Origin: Deinandra increscens subsp. villosa
Taxonomy: Eukaryota; Streptophyta; Magnoliopsida; Asterales; Asteraceae
Reading direction: 5' to 3'
Assembly: GCA_039602395.1 (NCBI GenBank)
Contig: JBCNJP010000003.1
Location: 65,400,278-65,464,277 of the forward strand
Length of the DNA stretch: 64,000 bases
Shown one piece after another: positions 9,684-22,181 of the stretch (position 1 is the first letter of the stretch; each line of letters begins with the position of its first letter). Both the position numbers and the translations under genes were made by a program. Under the pieces are notes generated by a model. It was not told where the DNA came from and made no database searches. It worked only from the letters and a program-made list of their open reading frames with translations.

Positions 9684-11853
9684 AGCCACTAGAACATCAC
9701 GAACCCGATCACTAGTTCTTAAGTTGAGGCCCATAATTTTGTAGCGAATATCAGATGCAATGTCCACAACAACGTTTTCAGGCCTTCTAGCAGTGCGACC
9801 ATGGTATTGGTTATTCCGTTCCCGCCACACATGATAAACAGCAGCAGCTACAACAATCTTACAAACAATTTTATCAATAGCCTTTGACTGCGAAACCGAC
9901 TCAGCACAGCTAACAATAGCAGGCCAATCATTTGATACCTGAATCTTCATGGTACCACTAATCATCTCCCAAACGGTCTTGGAGTAAGGGCAATCAAAGA
10001 AAAGATGATGATGAGATTCTATATCAGAATAACATAGAAGGCAACACATCATATTCATACACCATTTCCTCCAATTCCAAACCGTCTTGGAGTTGACGAC
10101 TTGTTTCCGATGCAACGGCCTCAAAAAGCCTTTGATGCGTGCGAGATGTATATTGAATTGCCTGCAAAAATGACCTTTAAATTTATAACCTAAATAATCT
10201 TCTACTCATGCATATAGGAAAGCGGACCTATCGTACAACAGTATTTAAGAGAACTCAAGGTCAACCTAAGGAAGCAAATGGTGTAATCATGCGAATCAGT
10301 GTTGCTGTTAGGATCGCTAGGCCCAGCAGTAGGAACGCTTGGAGGAGTAGGCCCAACATCAGAATCATTAAACTCAATACTGGGCTCAGGACTAACTTGC
10401 GGCCCATTAAGAGGGTTTATGGAAAGGGCGCGGGGGGAACATTTATGAATGGAGGATGACATTTCTTTTTCTTTAGGCTGTTGTTGACTATTAATTTCAA
10501 TTTCAAGCTCCTGTAAAAAAAATTGTACCATCAATATTAGAGAAATTATTAGTGTTCATTGTACCTGAAAAAGGAAACACCGTCTCGTCGAATCGGGCAT
10601 GCCTCGTGATATACACTCGAGACGTTAGTAGATCAAGGCATTTATAGCTATCTAATTGGATCAATACTCAATGAACACACATGAAATGCTCAGAGGTTTG
10701 AGTTTATGGGCATAATAGTCTTGAAGGTAAGAAAAAACTTGACAACCAAAGGTACGAAAGTTGTCATAAATTGGTCGACGGGAGAAATTACTCGAAGGGT
10801 GATTTGTTATACAACACTTTGGTGGGTAAAAGGTTTACATTCGGCCCGCCCATTTTGTTGCGGAGTGTATGGGCATGAGAGTTGATGAAGGGTCCCAATA
10901 TTTTCAAATATTTGTCTAAGTGTGTTATTAATGAGCTCCAAACCACCATCACTTTGAAAAACTTTAAGTTTCTTAGCAAACTGAGTTTGAACAAGGTTCA
11001 AAAATACTGGTAGGATTAGGCTAAATTCAGATTCGGTTTTAAGTGGGTAAAACCATGTGAACCTTGAGTGATCGTTTATAAATATAACATAGTATTGATA
11101 ACCATCGATCGAGGTAACCGGGGACGGGCCCCATAAATCGCAATGAACTAGATCAAGTGTATTTGAAGCTCGTTTATCATTCAAAGTAAAAGGTAACCGA
11201 TGTGCCTTAGAAGTTTGACATGACGAGCATAACACAGGTTTAGGTAAAATAGAAGTAACATTAACACAACCTATTTTATTTAAAAGCGAAATAGTTTCAA
11301 ACGTAACATGGCTTAGGCGATTATGCCATGTTTTAAAGGAAATTTTATTTTGAGATCCTGAAACAGTCATGAGGGCTTGATGATCGGCACAAGGCACATA
11401 CACGCCATCCTTACATCTGGCCCGAGCTAGAACCTTGTGAGTAAATCGGTCCTGAATGGCAAAAAAACGCTTTAGAGAACACAACATCTATGTTTTTATC
11501 GGATGTAAGTTTACTTATAGATAGAAGGTTTTGTTTTAAATGATGGTTCCACCAATACATCCTTTAGGGTGATGTTATGTGTAATGAAAGAGGAACCCGT
11601 GTGCGAGATGGGTATTTGAGTACCATTAGCCACTGTGACAGTTATATTACTTGTGTAGGGGGTTTGATTTGCCAAGTTTTCAGGGTTTAAAGTCATGTGT
11701 GCTGTTGCACCCGTGTCCACATACCAATCCGCAACATCTGTGTTACACTGTTTTTGGAATGCTTGAACCAGATTCGCATCCACAACTGATTTCTTAGGTT
11801 TGACTTCATGTATGGGACAAGTATTAGTGAGTGCCCCTTTTTGTGACACAGGT
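9684..11853. repeat. Array unit 2
   Basis: Begins at the novel Copia-LINE junction. It contains a minus-strand LINE zinc-binding frame (9654-10124) and Copia frames at 10807-11487 and 11511-11849. By eye it is the same as units 3-5. Confidence 0.9.
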
Positions 11854-14023
11854 AGCCACTAGAACATCACGAACCCGATCACTAGTTCTTAAGTTGAGGC
11901 CCATAATTTTGTAGCGAATATCAGATGCAATGTCCACAACAACGTTTTCAGGCCTTCTAGCAGTGCGACCATGGTATTGGTTATTCCGTTCCCGCCACAC
12001 ATGATAAACAGCAGCAGCTACAACAATCTTACAAACAATTTTATCAATAGCCTTTGACTGCGAAACCGACTCAGCACAGCTAACAATAGCAGGCCAATCA
12101 TTTGATACCTGAATCTTCATGGTACCACTAATCATCTCCCAAACGGTCTTGGAGTAAGGGCAATCAAAGAAAAGATGATGATGAGATTCTATATCAGAAT
12201 AACATAGAAGGCAACACATCATATTCATACACCATTTCCTCCAATTCCAAACCGTCTTGGAGTTGACGACTTGTTTCCGATGCAACGGCCTCAAAAAGCC
12301 TTTGATGCGTGCGAGATGTATATTGAATTGCCTGCAAAAATGACCTTTAAATTTATAACCTAAATAATCTTCTACTCATGCATATAGGAAAGCGGACCTA
12401 TCGTACAACAGTATTTAAGAGAACTCAAGGTCAACCTAAGGAAGCAAATGGTGTAATCATGCGAATCAGTGTTGCTGTTAGGATCGCTAGGCCCAGCAGT
12501 AGGAACGCTTGGAGGAGTAGGCCCAACATCAGAATCATTAAACTCAATACTGGGCTCAGGACTAACTTGCGGCCCATTAAGAGGGTTTATGGAAAGGGCG
12601 CGGGGGGAACATTTATGAATGGAGGATGACATTTCTTTTTCTTTAGGCTGTTGTTGACTATTAATTTCAATTTCAAGCTCCTGTAAAAAAAATTGTACCA
12701 TCAATATTAGAGAAATTATTAGTGTTCATTGTACCTGAAAAAGGAAACACCGTCTCGTCGAATCGGGCATGCCTCGTGATATACACTCGAGACGTTAGTA
12801 GATCAAGGCATTTATAGCTATCTAATTGGATCAATACTCAATGAACACACATGAAATGCTCAGAGGTTTGAGTTTATGGGCATAATAGTCTTGAAGGTAA
12901 GAAAAAACTTGACAACCAAAGGTACGAAAGTTGTCATAAATTGGTCGACGGGAGAAATTACTCGAAGGGTGATTTGTTATACAACACTTTGGTGGGTAAA
13001 AGGTTTACATTCGGCCCGCCCATTTTGTTGCGGAGTGTATGGGCATGAGAGTTGATGAAGGGTCCCAATATTTTCAAATATTTGTCTAAGTGTGTTATTA
13101 ATGAGCTCCAAACCACCATCACTTTGAAAAACTTTAAGTTTCTTAGCAAACTGAGTTTGAACAAGGTTCAAAAATACTGGTAGGATTAGGCTAAATTCAG
13201 ATTCGGTTTTAAGTGGGTAAAACCATGTGAACCTTGAGTGATCGTTTATAAATATAACATAGTATTGATAACCATCGATCGAGGTAACCGGGGACGGGCC
13301 CCATAAATCGCAATGAACTAGATCAAGTGTATTTGAAGCTCGTTTATCATTCAAAGTAAAAGGTAACCGATGTGCCTTAGAAGTTTGACATGACGAGCAT
13401 AACACAGGTTTAGGTAAAATAGAAGTAACATTAACACAACCTATTTTATTTAAAAGCGAAATAGTTTCAAACGTAACATGGCTTAGGCGATTATGCCATG
13501 TTTTAAAGGAAATTTTATTTTGAGATCCTGAAACAGTCATGAGGGCTTGATGATCGGCACAAGGCACATACACGCCATCCTTACATCTGGCCCGAGCTAG
13601 AACCTTGTGAGTAAATCGGTCCTGAATGGCAAAAAAACGCTTTAGAGAACACAACATCTATGTTTTTATCGGATGTAAGTTTACTTATAGATAGAAGGTT
13701 TTGTTTTAAATGATGGTTCCACCAATACATCCTTTAGGGTGATGTTATGTGTAATGAAAGAGGAACCCGTGTGCGAGATGGGTATTTGAGTACCATTAGC
13801 CACTGTGACAGTTATATTACTTGTGTAGGGGGTTTGATTTGCCAAGTTTTCAGGGTTTAAAGTCATGTGTGCTGTTGCACCCGTGTCCACATACCAATCC
13901 GCAACATCTGTGTTACACTGTTTTTGGAATGCTTGAACCAGATTCGCATCCACAACTGATTTCTTAGGTTTGACTTCATGTATGGGACAAGTATTAGTGA
14001 GTGCCCCTTTTTGTGACACAGGT
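11854..14023. repeat. Array unit 3
   Basis: LINE frame 11824-12294 and Copia frames 12977-13657 and 13681-14019, all minus strand, with the same translations as in unit 2. Confidence 0.9.
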
Positions 14024-16193
14024 AGCCACTAGAACATCACGAACCCGATCACTAGTTCTTAAGTTGAGGCCCATAATTTTGTAGCGAATATCAGATGCAA
14101 TGTCCACAACAACGTTTTCAGGCCTTCTAGCAGTGCGACCATGGTATTGGTTATTCCGTTCCCGCCACACATGATAAACAGCAGCAGCTACAACAATCTT
14201 ACAAACAATTTTATCAATAGCCTTTGACTGCGAAACCGACTCAGCACAGCTAACAATAGCAGGCCAATCATTTGATACCTGAATCTTCATGGTACCACTA
14301 ATCATCTCCCAAACGGTCTTGGAGTAAGGGCAATCAAAGAAAAGATGATGATGAGATTCTATATCAGAATAACATAGAAGGCAACACATCATATTCATAC
14401 ACCATTTCCTCCAATTCCAAACCGTCTTGGAGTTGACGACTTGTTTCCGATGCAACGGCCTCAAAAAGCCTTTGATGCGTGCGAGATGTATATTGAATTG
14501 CCTGCAAAAATGACCTTTAAATTTATAACCTAAATAATCTTCTACTCATGCATATAGGAAAGCGGACCTATCGTACAACAGTATTTAAGAGAACTCAAGG
14601 TCAACCTAAGGAAGCAAATGGTGTAATCATGCGAATCAGTGTTGCTGTTAGGATCGCTAGGCCCAGCAGTAGGAACGCTTGGAGGAGTAGGCCCAACATC
14701 AGAATCATTAAACTCAATACTGGGCTCAGGACTAACTTGCGGCCCATTAAGAGGGTTTATGGAAAGGGCGCGGGGGGAACATTTATGAATGGAGGATGAC
14801 ATTTCTTTTTCTTTAGGCTGTTGTTGACTATTAATTTCAATTTCAAGCTCCTGTAAAAAAAATTGTACCATCAATATTAGAGAAATTATTAGTGTTCATT
14901 GTACCTGAAAAAGGAAACACCGTCTCGTCGAATCGGGCATGCCTCGTGATATACACTCGAGACGTTAGTAGATCAAGGCATTTATAGCTATCTAATTGGA
15001 TCAATACTCAATGAACACACATGAAATGCTCAGAGGTTTGAGTTTATGGGCATAATAGTCTTGAAGGTAAGAAAAAACTTGACAACCAAAGGTACGAAAG
15101 TTGTCATAAATTGGTCGACGGGAGAAATTACTCGAAGGGTGATTTGTTATACAACACTTTGGTGGGTAAAAGGTTTACATTCGGCCCGCCCATTTTGTTG
15201 CGGAGTGTATGGGCATGAGAGTTGATGAAGGGTCCCAATATTTTCAAATATTTGTCTAAGTGTGTTATTAATGAGCTCCAAACCACCATCACTTTGAAAA
15301 ACTTTAAGTTTCTTAGCAAACTGAGTTTGAACAAGGTTCAAAAATACTGGTAGGATTAGGCTAAATTCAGATTCGGTTTTAAGTGGGTAAAACCATGTGA
15401 ACCTTGAGTGATCGTTTATAAATATAACATAGTATTGATAACCATCGATCGAGGTAACCGGGGACGGGCCCCATAAATCGCAATGAACTAGATCAAGTGT
15501 ATTTGAAGCTCGTTTATCATTCAAAGTAAAAGGTAACCGATGTGCCTTAGAAGTTTGACATGACGAGCATAACACAGGTTTAGGTAAAATAGAAGTAACA
15601 TTAACACAACCTATTTTATTTAAAAGCGAAATAGTTTCAAACGTAACATGGCTTAGGCGATTATGCCATGTTTTAAAGGAAATTTTATTTTGAGATCCTG
15701 AAACAGTCATGAGGGCTTGATGATCGGCACAAGGCACATACACGCCATCCTTACATCTGGCCCGAGCTAGAACCTTGTGAGTAAATCGGTCCTGAATGGC
15801 AAAAAAACGCTTTAGAGAACACAACATCTATGTTTTTATCGGATGTAAGTTTACTTATAGATAGAAGGTTTTGTTTTAAATGATGGTTCCACCAATACAT
15901 CCTTTAGGGTGATGTTATGTGTAATGAAAGAGGAACCCGTGTGCGAGATGGGTATTTGAGTACCATTAGCCACTGTGACAGTTATATTACTTGTGTAGGG
16001 GGTTTGATTTGCCAAGTTTTCAGGGTTTAAAGTCATGTGTGCTGTTGCACCCGTGTCCACATACCAATCCGCAACATCTGTGTTACACTGTTTTTGGAAT
16101 GCTTGAACCAGATTCGCATCCACAACTGATTTCTTAGGTTTGACTTCATGTATGGGACAAGTATTAGTGAGTGCCCCTTTTTGTGACACAGGT
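14024..16193. repeat. Array unit 4
   Basis: LINE frame 13994-14464 and Copia frames 15147-15827 and 15851-16189, all minus strand, with the same translations as in unit 2. Confidence 0.9.
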
Positions 16194-18363
16194 AGCCACT
16201 AGAACATCACGAACCCGATCACTAGTTCTTAAGTTGAGGCCCATAATTTTGTAGCGAATATCAGATGCAATGTCCACAACAACGTTTTCAGGCCTTCTAG
16301 CAGTGCGACCATGGTATTGGTTATTCCGTTCCCGCCACACATGATAAACAGCAGCAGCTACAACAATCTTACAAACAATTTTATCAATAGCCTTTGACTG
16401 CGAAACCGACTCAGCACAGCTAACAATAGCAGGCCAATCATTTGATACCTGAATCTTCATGGTACCACTAATCATCTCCCAAACGGTCTTGGAGTAAGGG
16501 CAATCAAAGAAAAGATGATGATGAGATTCTATATCAGAATAACATAGAAGGCAACACATCATATTCATACACCATTTCCTCCAATTCCAAACCGTCTTGG
16601 AGTTGACGACTTGTTTCCGATGCAACGGCCTCAAAAAGCCTTTGATGCGTGCGAGATGTATATTGAATTGCCTGCAAAAATGACCTTTAAATTTATAACC
16701 TAAATAATCTTCTACTCATGCATATAGGAAAGCGGACCTATCGTACAACAGTATTTAAGAGAACTCAAGGTCAACCTAAGGAAGCAAATGGTGTAATCAT
16801 GCGAATCAGTGTTGCTGTTAGGATCGCTAGGCCCAGCAGTAGGAACGCTTGGAGGAGTAGGCCCAACATCAGAATCATTAAACTCAATACTGGGCTCAGG
16901 ACTAACTTGCGGCCCATTAAGAGGGTTTATGGAAAGGGCGCGGGGGGAACATTTATGAATGGAGGATGACATTTCTTTTTCTTTAGGCTGTTGTTGACTA
17001 TTAATTTCAATTTCAAGCTCCTGTAAAAAAAATTGTACCATCAATATTAGAGAAATTATTAGTGTTCATTGTACCTGAAAAAGGAAACACCGTCTCGTCG
17101 AATCGGGCATGCCTCGTGATATACACTCGAGACGTTAGTAGATCAAGGCATTTATAGCTATCTAATTGGATCAATACTCAATGAACACACATGAAATGCT
17201 CAGAGGTTTGAGTTTATGGGCATAATAGTCTTGAAGGTAAGAAAAAACTTGACAACCAAAGGTACGAAAGTTGTCATAAATTGGTCGACGGGAGAAATTA
17301 CTCGAAGGGTGATTTGTTATACAACACTTTGGTGGGTAAAAGGTTTACATTCGGCCCGCCCATTTTGTTGCGGAGTGTATGGGCATGAGAGTTGATGAAG
17401 GGTCCCAATATTTTCAAATATTTGTCTAAGTGTGTTATTAATGAGCTCCAAACCACCATCACTTTGAAAAACTTTAAGTTTCTTAGCAAACTGAGTTTGA
17501 ACAAGGTTCAAAAATACTGGTAGGATTAGGCTAAATTCAGATTCGGTTTTAAGTGGGTAAAACCATGTGAACCTTGAGTGATCGTTTATAAATATAACAT
17601 AGTATTGATAACCATCGATCGAGGTAACCGGGGACGGGCCCCATAAATCGCAATGAACTAGATCAAGTGTATTTGAAGCTCGTTTATCATTCAAAGTAAA
17701 AGGTAACCGATGTGCCTTAGAAGTTTGACATGACGAGCATAACACAGGTTTAGGTAAAATAGAAGTAACATTAACACAACCTATTTTATTTAAAAGCGAA
17801 ATAGTTTCAAACGTAACATGGCTTAGGCGATTATGCCATGTTTTAAAGGAAATTTTATTTTGAGATCCTGAAACAGTCATGAGGGCTTGATGATCGGCAC
17901 AAGGCACATACACGCCATCCTTACATCTGGCCCGAGCTAGAACCTTGTGAGTAAATCGGTCCTGAATGGCAAAAAAACGCTTTAGAGAACACAACATCTA
18001 TGTTTTTATCGGATGTAAGTTTACTTATAGATAGAAGGTTTTGTTTTAAATGATGGTTCCACCAATACATCCTTTAGGGTGATGTTATGTGTAATGAAAG
18101 AGGAACCCGTGTGCGAGATGGGTATTTGAGTACCATTAGCCACTGTGACAGTTATATTACTTGTGTAGGGGGTTTGATTTGCCAAGTTTTCAGGGTTTAA
18201 AGTCATGTGTGCTGTTGCACCCGTGTCCACATACCAATCCGCAACATCTGTGTTACACTGTTTTTGGAATGCTTGAACCAGATTCGCATCCACAACTGAT
18301 TTCTTAGGTTTGACTTCATGTATGGGACAAGTATTAGTGAGTGCCCCTTTTTGTGACACAGGT
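16194..18363. repeat. Array unit 5
   Basis: LINE frame 16164-16634 and Copia frames 17317-17997 and 18021-18359, all minus strand, with the same translations as in unit 2. Confidence 0.9.
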
Positions 18364-20537
18364 AGCCACTAGAACATCACGAACCCGATCACTAGTTCTT
18401 AAGTTGAGGCCCATAATTTTGTAGCGAATATCAGATGCAATGTCCACAACAACGTTTTCAGGCCTTCTAGCAGTGCGACCATGGTATTGGTTATTCCGTT
18501 CCCGCCACACATGATAAACAGCAGCAGCTACAACAATCTTACAAACAATTTTATCAATAGCCTTTGACTGCGAAACCGACTCAGCACAGCTAACAATAGC
18601 AGGCCAATCATTTGATACCTGAATCTTCATGGTACCACTAATCATCTCCCAAACGGTCTTGGAGTAAGGGCAATCAAAGAAAAGATGATGATGAGATTCT
18701 ATATCAGAATAACATAGAAGGCAACACATCATATTCATACACCATTTCCTCCAATTCCAAACCGTCTTGGAGTTGACGACTTGTTTCCGATGCAACGGCC
18801 TCAAAAAGCCTTTGATGCGTGCGAGATGTATATTGAATTGCCTGCAAAAATGACCTTTAAATTTATAACCTAAATAATCTTCTACTCATGCATATAGGAA
18901 AGCGGACCTATCGTACAACAGTATTTAAGAGAACTCAAGGTCAACCTAAGGAAGCAAATGGTGTAATCATGCGAATCAGTGTTGCTGTTAGGATCGCTAG
19001 GCCCAGCAGTAGGAACGCTTGGAGGAGTAGGCCCAACATCAGAATCATTAAACTCAATACTGGGCTCAGGACTAACTTGCGGCCCATTAAGAGGGTTTAT
19101 GGAAAGGGCGCGGGGGGAACATTTATGAATGGAGGATGACATTTCTTTTTCTTTAGGCTGTTGTTGACTATTAATTTCAATTTCAAGCTCCTGTAAAAAA
19201 AATTGTACCATCAATATTAGAGAAATTATTAGTGTTCATTGTACCTGAAAAAGGAAACACCGTCTCGTCGAATCGGGCATGCCTCGTGATATACACTCGA
19301 GACGTTAGTAGATCAAGGCATTTATAGCTATCTAATTGGATCAATACTCAATGAACACACATGAAATGCTCAGAGGTTTGAGTTTATGGGCATAATAGTC
19401 TTGAAGGTAAGAAAAAACTTGACAACCAAAGGTACGAAAGTTGTCATAAATTGGTCGACGGGAGAAATTACTCGAAGGGTGATTTGTTATACAACACTTT
19501 GGTGGGTAAAAGGTTTACATTCGGCCCGCCCATTTTGTTGCGGAGTGTATGGGCATGAGAGTTGATGAAGGGTCCCAATATTTTCAAATATTTGTCTAAG
19601 TGTGTTATTAATGAGCTCCAAACCACCATCACTTTGAAAAACTTTAAGTTTCTTAGCAAACTGAGTTTGAACAAGGTTCAAAAATACTGGTAGGATTAGG
19701 CTAAATTCAGATTCGGTTTTAAGTGGGTAAAACCATGTGAACCTTGAGTGATCGTTTATAAATATAACATAGTATTATTGATAACCATCGATCGAGGTAA
19801 CCGGGGACGGGCCCCATAAATCGCAATGAACTAGATCAAGTGTATTTGAAGCTCGTTTATCATTCAAAGTAAAAGGTAACCGATGTGCCTTAGAAGTTTG
19901 ACATGACGAGCATAACACAGGTTTAGGTAAAATAGAAGTAACATTAACACAACCTATTTTATTTAAAAGCGAAATAGTTTCAAACGTAACATGGCTTAGG
20001 CGATTATGCCATGTTTTAAAGGAAAATTTATTTTGAGATCCTGAAACAGTCATGAGGGCTTGATGATCGGCACGAGGCACATACACGCCATCCTTACATC
20101 TGGCCCGAGCTAGAACCTTGTGAGTAAATCGGTCCTGAATGGCAAAAAAACGCTTTAGAGAACACAACATCTATGTTTTTATCGGATGTAAGTTTACTTA
20201 TAGATAGAAGGTTTTGTTTTATGTGATGGTTCCACCAATACATCCTTTAGGGATGATGTTATGTGTAATGAAAGAGGAACCCGTGTGCGAGATGGGTATT
20301 TGAGTACCATTAGCCACTGTGACAGTTATATTACTTGTGTAGGGGGTTTGATTTGCCAAGTTTTCAGGGTTTAAAGTCATGTGTGCTGTTGCACCCGTGT
20401 CCACATACCAATCCGCAACATCTGTGTTACACTGTTTTTGGAATGCTTGAACCAGATTCGCATCCACAACTGATTTCTTAGGTTTGACTTCATGTATGGG
20501 ACAAGTATTAGTGAGTGCCCCTTTTTGTGACACAGGT
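18364..20537. repeat. Array unit 6 (diverged right end)
   Basis: Four bases longer than the other units: +3 near 19776 and +1 near 20253, with further substitutions near 20024, 20074 and 20221. All differences lie in the right-hand 760 bp, which continues directly into the Copia gag. This part is therefore the original Copia locus from which the unit was copied. Confidence 0.9.
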
Positions 20538-21276
20538 AGCATGTAATTTCACGTCCCTGTGATCTGTTTCTGCCCCGATTGTTGTTTTTGCCTTGATTAT
20601 AGTTATTGGGCTTTTGATGGCCATGATAACCAGACCCTGAACCACGATTAGTTTGAGCATAAAACACAACCTGAGGGGCAGAGACAGTACCTTGAAGGTG
20701 TTGGATGAACATTTCATGACTCTCTGCGCGAGCAGTCAAATTGCTAAATATGGTTGCTTGAACCGCAGAGGCAAATTGATGAAGGAGAGGCCGAGACCTT
20801 TCAGAAAGGAGTGAGATTTGTCCGAGTCATCCAGGGGTTTGCCAACAGCGACGAGCATATCACATATGTGCTTGAACCATTTGGTGTACTCAGCAACACT
20901 TTGTGAGCCCGAGTCATTTGTCGCAATTGATCTTTGAGTTATGCACCTTTTCAGCCGAGGAATTGCTGTACGCAGCAGCGAGAGCCATCCAGATCTGATG
21001 CGCAGAAGAGAGGCCTATGACAGTGGCCATCGCTTCTTCAAAGATAGACGAGTTGAGAAGAAGAATCGCACGTTGATCGTCTTGCACCCAGGACACGTGA
21101 AGGGGGTTCTCAACGTCCTTATTATCAGAGGAGATTAGTGTCGGGGGCATGGGGGACGAGCCATCAATGTGACCGGTCAGCTTCAGGAACAAAAAGATCG
21201 GCTCCATTTGGCTTTTCCGAACCAAGTAGTTGGTCGACGTGAGTTTGATGCTAGCCATGTGAAGGACAATAGTCAT
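20219..21276 (-). pseudogene. Copia Gag-protease (broken)
   Basis: Minus strand. The N-terminal gag frame (20914-21276) begins MTIVLHMASIKLTSTNYLVRKSQMEP..., with the L-T-x-x-N-Y-L-x-W-like start of Copia gag where the Trp is replaced. A second frame (20377-20739) is Gly/Asn-rich and reaches a zinc-knuckle start, CYLCHKKGH, but the frame shifts there so the final His/Cys are lost. The protease frame follows (20219-20542, DTGA motif). There is a stop between the two gag frames near 20740. Together with array unit 6 this is the 5' part of one Copia element. Confidence 0.8.
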
Positions 21277-22100
21277 CGAAAGGGTGATATCACAGCTGGA
21301 TGAAACAATGGGAAGAAACTTAGGGTTGGAAGAAGGAGGGAGGGGGGATATGAAGTAGCTCTATTCCATATGAATGATTGAAAAGTGAAGTACATCACCC
21401 AAATGGGGGCAATTAACTATATAGCCAACTAAAGGGGTGTACACTAAATACACAACTAAATGAACAATAAATAAGAATAAATGAATAAATAATGAATTCT
21501 ACTAATACAAGCCGTTAGGTTATTAACGGGCCGTTAGCGTCGCCAGACATCAACGTATTAGGGTTTTGGCATAAATCTTATAATGGGCCGTTACACCATC
21601 ACGAGTCGTGACGTGATAAAAAAAGTTAAACTCCGAATCTTCATACTTTTCACCACAAAACTTTCTAAAATCCGCAAATATCACTTTGGCCACCTTTGAG
21701 AACCTGTTTATAACATTCTACATCAAACAAAGGTAAACTGGATAAAAAAATTATGCATAAACTACCAACAAATGAGGGTATTTAACTATAATATAGATGT
21801 GTACTTTAGAGAACATCATATAGCAGTCTAGAGGGTTTCTGGTATTCGGCTTTAACCTTCAAACATGTCAAACATTTGCTGATATAGGTAGCCATATCAG
21901 CCTTCATGTTGAAAATTCTTCTGGGCGAACTAAACGACACCGTTTTGCTGCCAATAAACACGCGTCACTTCTAACAAACATATCATCATTACCTATTTGA
22001 ACTTTAAAAATAGTAGTCAAAACATATATTATGTTGAACTAATATATTAGTTCAAAAACTTAAATATGTGATATTTTTCAAAAACTTAGTAAATATATTA
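21277..22100. other. Copia leader/LTR-like flank, no gene
   Basis: Upstream of the Copia gag on the minus strand. No primer binding site or LTR edge could be identified. AT-rich with GGCCGTTA/TAACGGGCC-type repeats near 21515-21600. No coding frame of interest. Confidence 0.4.
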
Positions 22101-22101
22101 G

Positions 22102-22179
<78 letters not shown>
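22101..22179. repeat. (TA)n microsatellite
   Basis: About 79 bp of uninterrupted alternating T and A. Confidence 0.95.

Positions 22180-22181
<2 letters not shown>

Larger units (their letters stand above)
7514..20537. repeat. Six-unit tandem array, 2170-bp period
   Basis: AGCCACTAGAACATC recurs at 7514, 9684, 11854, 14024, 16194 and 18364, always 2170 bp apart. Each unit holds, left to right, about 407 bp of LINE (from 7289-7920), about 200 bp of Athila-like DNA and about 1564 bp of minus-strand Copia sequence. The unit junction joins Copia (...GACACAGGT) to LINE (AGCCACTAG); at the right end the Copia continues past 20537 into its own gag. Units 2-5 look identical by eye. Unit 1 has at least five single-base differences from them, and unit 6 diverges only after about 19776. 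Confidence 0.95.

Noticed and set aside
7514..20537. CRISPR-like or gene-cluster interpretation of the repeats
   Set aside because: Period 2170 bp, plant TE content and no short repeats with unique spacers. The frames are broken TE pieces, not a gene family.
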